From Armatimonadetes bacterium Uphvl-Ar1 (GTDB lineage Bacteria; Armatimonadota; Fimbriimonadia; Fimbriimonadales; Fimbriimonadaceae): DNA of 64,000 nucleotides. The notes below the pieces were generated by a model. The model saw only the letters and a list, made by a program, of their open reading frames with translations, was not told where the DNA came from and ran no database searches. Positions 62,714-64,000 of this stretch are shown here, piece by piece (the first letter of the stretch is position 1; each line of letters starts with the position of its first letter). Location: assembly GCA_002162075.1 (NCBI GenBank), contig CP021423.1, positions 744,001 through 808,000 on the forward strand, read 5' to 3'. The position numbers and the translations under genes are program-made.

Positions 62714-62730
62714 AAATAAGTAGACAAAAA
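62714..62730 (+). promoter_or_regulatory. Motif shared with the mraZ upstream region (copy 2)
   Basis: AAATAAG directly followed by TAGACAAAAA, then TATACAT. The same blocks occur at 42945-42967 with a six-base insertion. Confidence 0.3.
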
Positions 62731-62907
62731 TATACATAATATGGAATGATGATTGTGCTGTGAGATTTTCCCCTTTGATTCGGGGAAAAGTGCGGGGGAA
62801 CTCGCTAAGAAAAAAAACAAAAAAGTCGCTCCATATTGTGGTTGGGGGTCGTCTTGACCACAGAATGTAGCGGTTCCACCTGGAAAAATCACTAGGGATT
62901 GATCGGG

Positions 62908-62991
62908 ATGGGATTGCCAGAAATAGCGGAACGGATTCGCGCTAGCGGTCAGCTTGGGAGCAAGGAATTGCGACGGGAAGAGCTTGACTGA
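62908..62991 (+). CDS. Possible 27-residue leader ORF upstream of the reductase gene
   Basis: ATG 62908 to TGA 62991 encodes MGLPEIAERIRASGQLGSKE and seven more residues. AGGGA lies about nine bases upstream. It ends 12 bases before a terminator-like hairpin, the arrangement of an attenuator leader, but the residue content shows no obvious regulatory codons. May be chance. Confidence 0.25.
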   Translation: MGLPEIAERIRASGQLGSKELRREELD

Positions 62992-63003
62992 TGAGGACAG
63001 CGA

Positions 63004-63030
63004 CTCTGGAGGTGATCTCCGGAGTTTTTT
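63004..63030 (+). terminator. Terminator-like hairpin 100 bases upstream of the reductase gene
   Basis: CTCTGGAG (63004-63011) pairs with CTCCGGAG (63017-63024) around GTGAT, followed by six T. Either ends an upstream transcript or attenuates the reductase gene. Confidence 0.75.
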
Positions 63031-63129
63031 ATTCCTCCACCGGTGCGGGTTGCGACTCGCGGCTTGGGGCTAGGGCACCTGGGCAAACCGTCCTGCGGGA
63101 CGTAGAAATAAACAAGTTACGAGAAAGAA

Positions 63130-64000
63130 ATGAGCACGACGCTAAATGATCTGGAATTGAAGAGATTCGCCTTGATGTCCACCGCTGAGCGGCCGAAATT
63201 GGACTGGGCGACGGACATTGCCAATGATTTGAGCGTTGAGAAGGAGATTCGGTTGGTGAGTGGTCGCGATGAGCGCGACTTTGATGCGGGAGTGGTGGGG
63301 GAAATTGTTGGCGATGCGATGGCGGCGGTATTGCTGAGCCAGGGCCGGGATGATCTGGACACGGTGGAGAATCGGGCGTTTGCTAAGCGCATCTCGCGCG
63401 ATGTGGTTGACCGGCTGGGGACGCTGGGGGAGATCGGCTTTCGATTACGGAATACGACCTCAGTGTTTTGATCGAAGCGGTTTTAATTGAGGCGGGGGCG
63501 TTTGATGTTGCGAAGAGCTTGGTAAGTCAGCGGAGCCGATTGCCGAAGGCGGAAGTGCCGAGCAGCACGGTGAAGATGATTCGGCGGAATCAGCAGGTGG
63601 TGCCATGGAGCGGGGACAAGATTGAGATTGCGGTCCGCAAAGCGTTTTTGAGTCAGGGTTTGAATAGCGAGCCAGCAGTGGAGATTGCGGCGAATGTTGA
63701 GTTGAAGGTTTTGGCGAGCGGAAACGCTTATGTGGGGATTGAGACGATTCAGGATTTGGTTCAGGAAGAGTTGATGCGGGGTGGCCACTTCAAGGTGGCA
63801 GAGGCTTACATCACATACAGGGCGGAGCGGGCGATGATGCGCCTAAACGAGCGGGTAGAGAAGGCAGCGAGCGACCAGTTCGAGATGATTACGGTCATCG
63901 ACAAAAACGGGGTGAGCCAGTTCTGGGATGGGGAAGACCTGCGACGGCGAATTGATTTTGCTCTCATTGGGCTGGAGATTGACATGACCCGGGATCGGCT
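63130..64000 (+). CDS. Ribonucleotide reductase large subunit, N-terminal part, single frame break, 3' end outside window
   Basis: ATG 63130 starts an N-terminal region with an ATP-cone-like helical pattern (LDTVENRAFAKRISRDVVDRLG). At the G5 run 63426-63430 the first frame dies in RLRNTTSVF-stop; adding one G gives RLSITEYDLSVLIEAVLIEAG and continues open to the window end. A second, clear ATP cone follows: MIRRNQQVVPWSGDKIEIAV, IETIQDLVQEELM and AYITYRAERAMMRL. ATP cones regulate overall activity of reductases that make deoxynucleotides. Whether it is class I (NrdA) or a B12-dependent class II enzyme cannot be told from this part. Confidence 0.8.

Larger units (their letters stand above)
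62703..63129. other. Structured 427-base gap before the ribonucleotide reductase gene
   Basis: It contains the shared upstream motif (62714-62730), a perfect palindromic hairpin TTTTCCCC/GGGGAAAA (62767-62790), a TGTGGT/ACCACA hairpin around 62836-62862, a 27-codon ORF (62908-62991), a strong terminator-like hairpin (63004-63030) and a GC-rich segment (63040-63105) with GTCC-TGCG-GGAC. No long gene and no recognised RNA family. Confidence 0.5.

Noticed and set aside
62985..63003. CTGATGAG looks like the hammerhead ribozyme core.
   Set aside because: No GAAA core segment or matching stem III/cleavage triplet follows at the required distance.
63081..63102. GGGCAAACC and GGGACG resemble parts of the c-di-GMP-I riboswitch.
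   Set aside because: The hairpin between them is far too short, GGGAC instead pairs with GTCC, and the tetraloop receptor and second domain are absent.
1..64000. CRISPR arrays, tRNA or rRNA genes, insertion sequences and prophage genes.
   Set aside because: No regularly spaced repeats, cloverleaf structures, transposase or phage-type genes were found on reading the window.

Overview
The window looks like a chromosomal segment from a free-living, diderm-type bacterium, most likely of the Armatimonadota (Fimbriimonadia-like). This assignment is inference from gene content: many type IV prepilin paralogues, an H-X9-D type prepilin, a PEP-CTERM protein, Tat-exported DUF1501/DUF1800 proteins, an Sbp/DUF881 pair inside the division cluster and a MurC-Ddl fusion. 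No rRNA, tRNA, insertion sequence, prophage or CRISPR array was seen.

Layout. 1-5.8 kb: a partial phosphodiester glycosidase, an NlpC/P60-like protein, accD-accA (carboxyltransferase of acetyl-CoA carboxylase), a small membrane protein, an Mrp-type P-loop ATPase and an M48 metalloprotease. 5.9-16.5 kb: thirteen consecutive plus-strand genes for pilin-like proteins, made of three near-identical major-type pilins separated by hairpins, a pseudopilin, and two copies of a minor-pilin module (PilV-like, PilW-like, about 650-residue PilX-like, and a small membrane protein). 16.5-26.2 kb: trpB, asd flanked by twin AraC-type regulators, a DUF1800/DUF1501 pair, a GT-C-like membrane protein. 26.2-34.2 kb, minus strand: a DUF899 protein, an active and a degenerate S41 protease in tandem, rpiB, a HEAT-repeat protein, methylthioadenosine phosphorylase and a BtuF-like lipoprotein. 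34.3-42.8 kb: a sugar isomerase, a HAD hydrolase, two Mpv17/PMP22-like membrane proteins, an M14 carboxypeptidase, a prepilin with an in-frame amber codon, a pterin dehydratase and an M23+CAP exported protein. 43.0-61.5 kb: a near-complete division and cell-wall cluster, mraZ-rsmH-ftsL-ftsI-murE-murF-mraY-murD-ftsW-murG-murC/ddl-ftsQ-DUF881-sbp-ftsA-ftsZ, lacking murB. The end holds a PEP-CTERM protein, a structured intergenic region and the start of a ribonucleotide reductase large subunit with ATP cones.

The most striking pattern is that six otherwise intact genes (accA, mrp, a sugar isomerase, ftsW, murG, the reductase) each have exactly one reading-frame break, always at a run of G (or C on the coding complement) and always repaired by adding one G. 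Several are essential genes. Homopolymer errors in the assembly are the simplest explanation; recurrent programmed -1 frameshifting is the interesting alternative. The strongest candidate for an undescribed system is the duplicated minor-pilin module with proline-rich tails and no pilus motor genes nearby.
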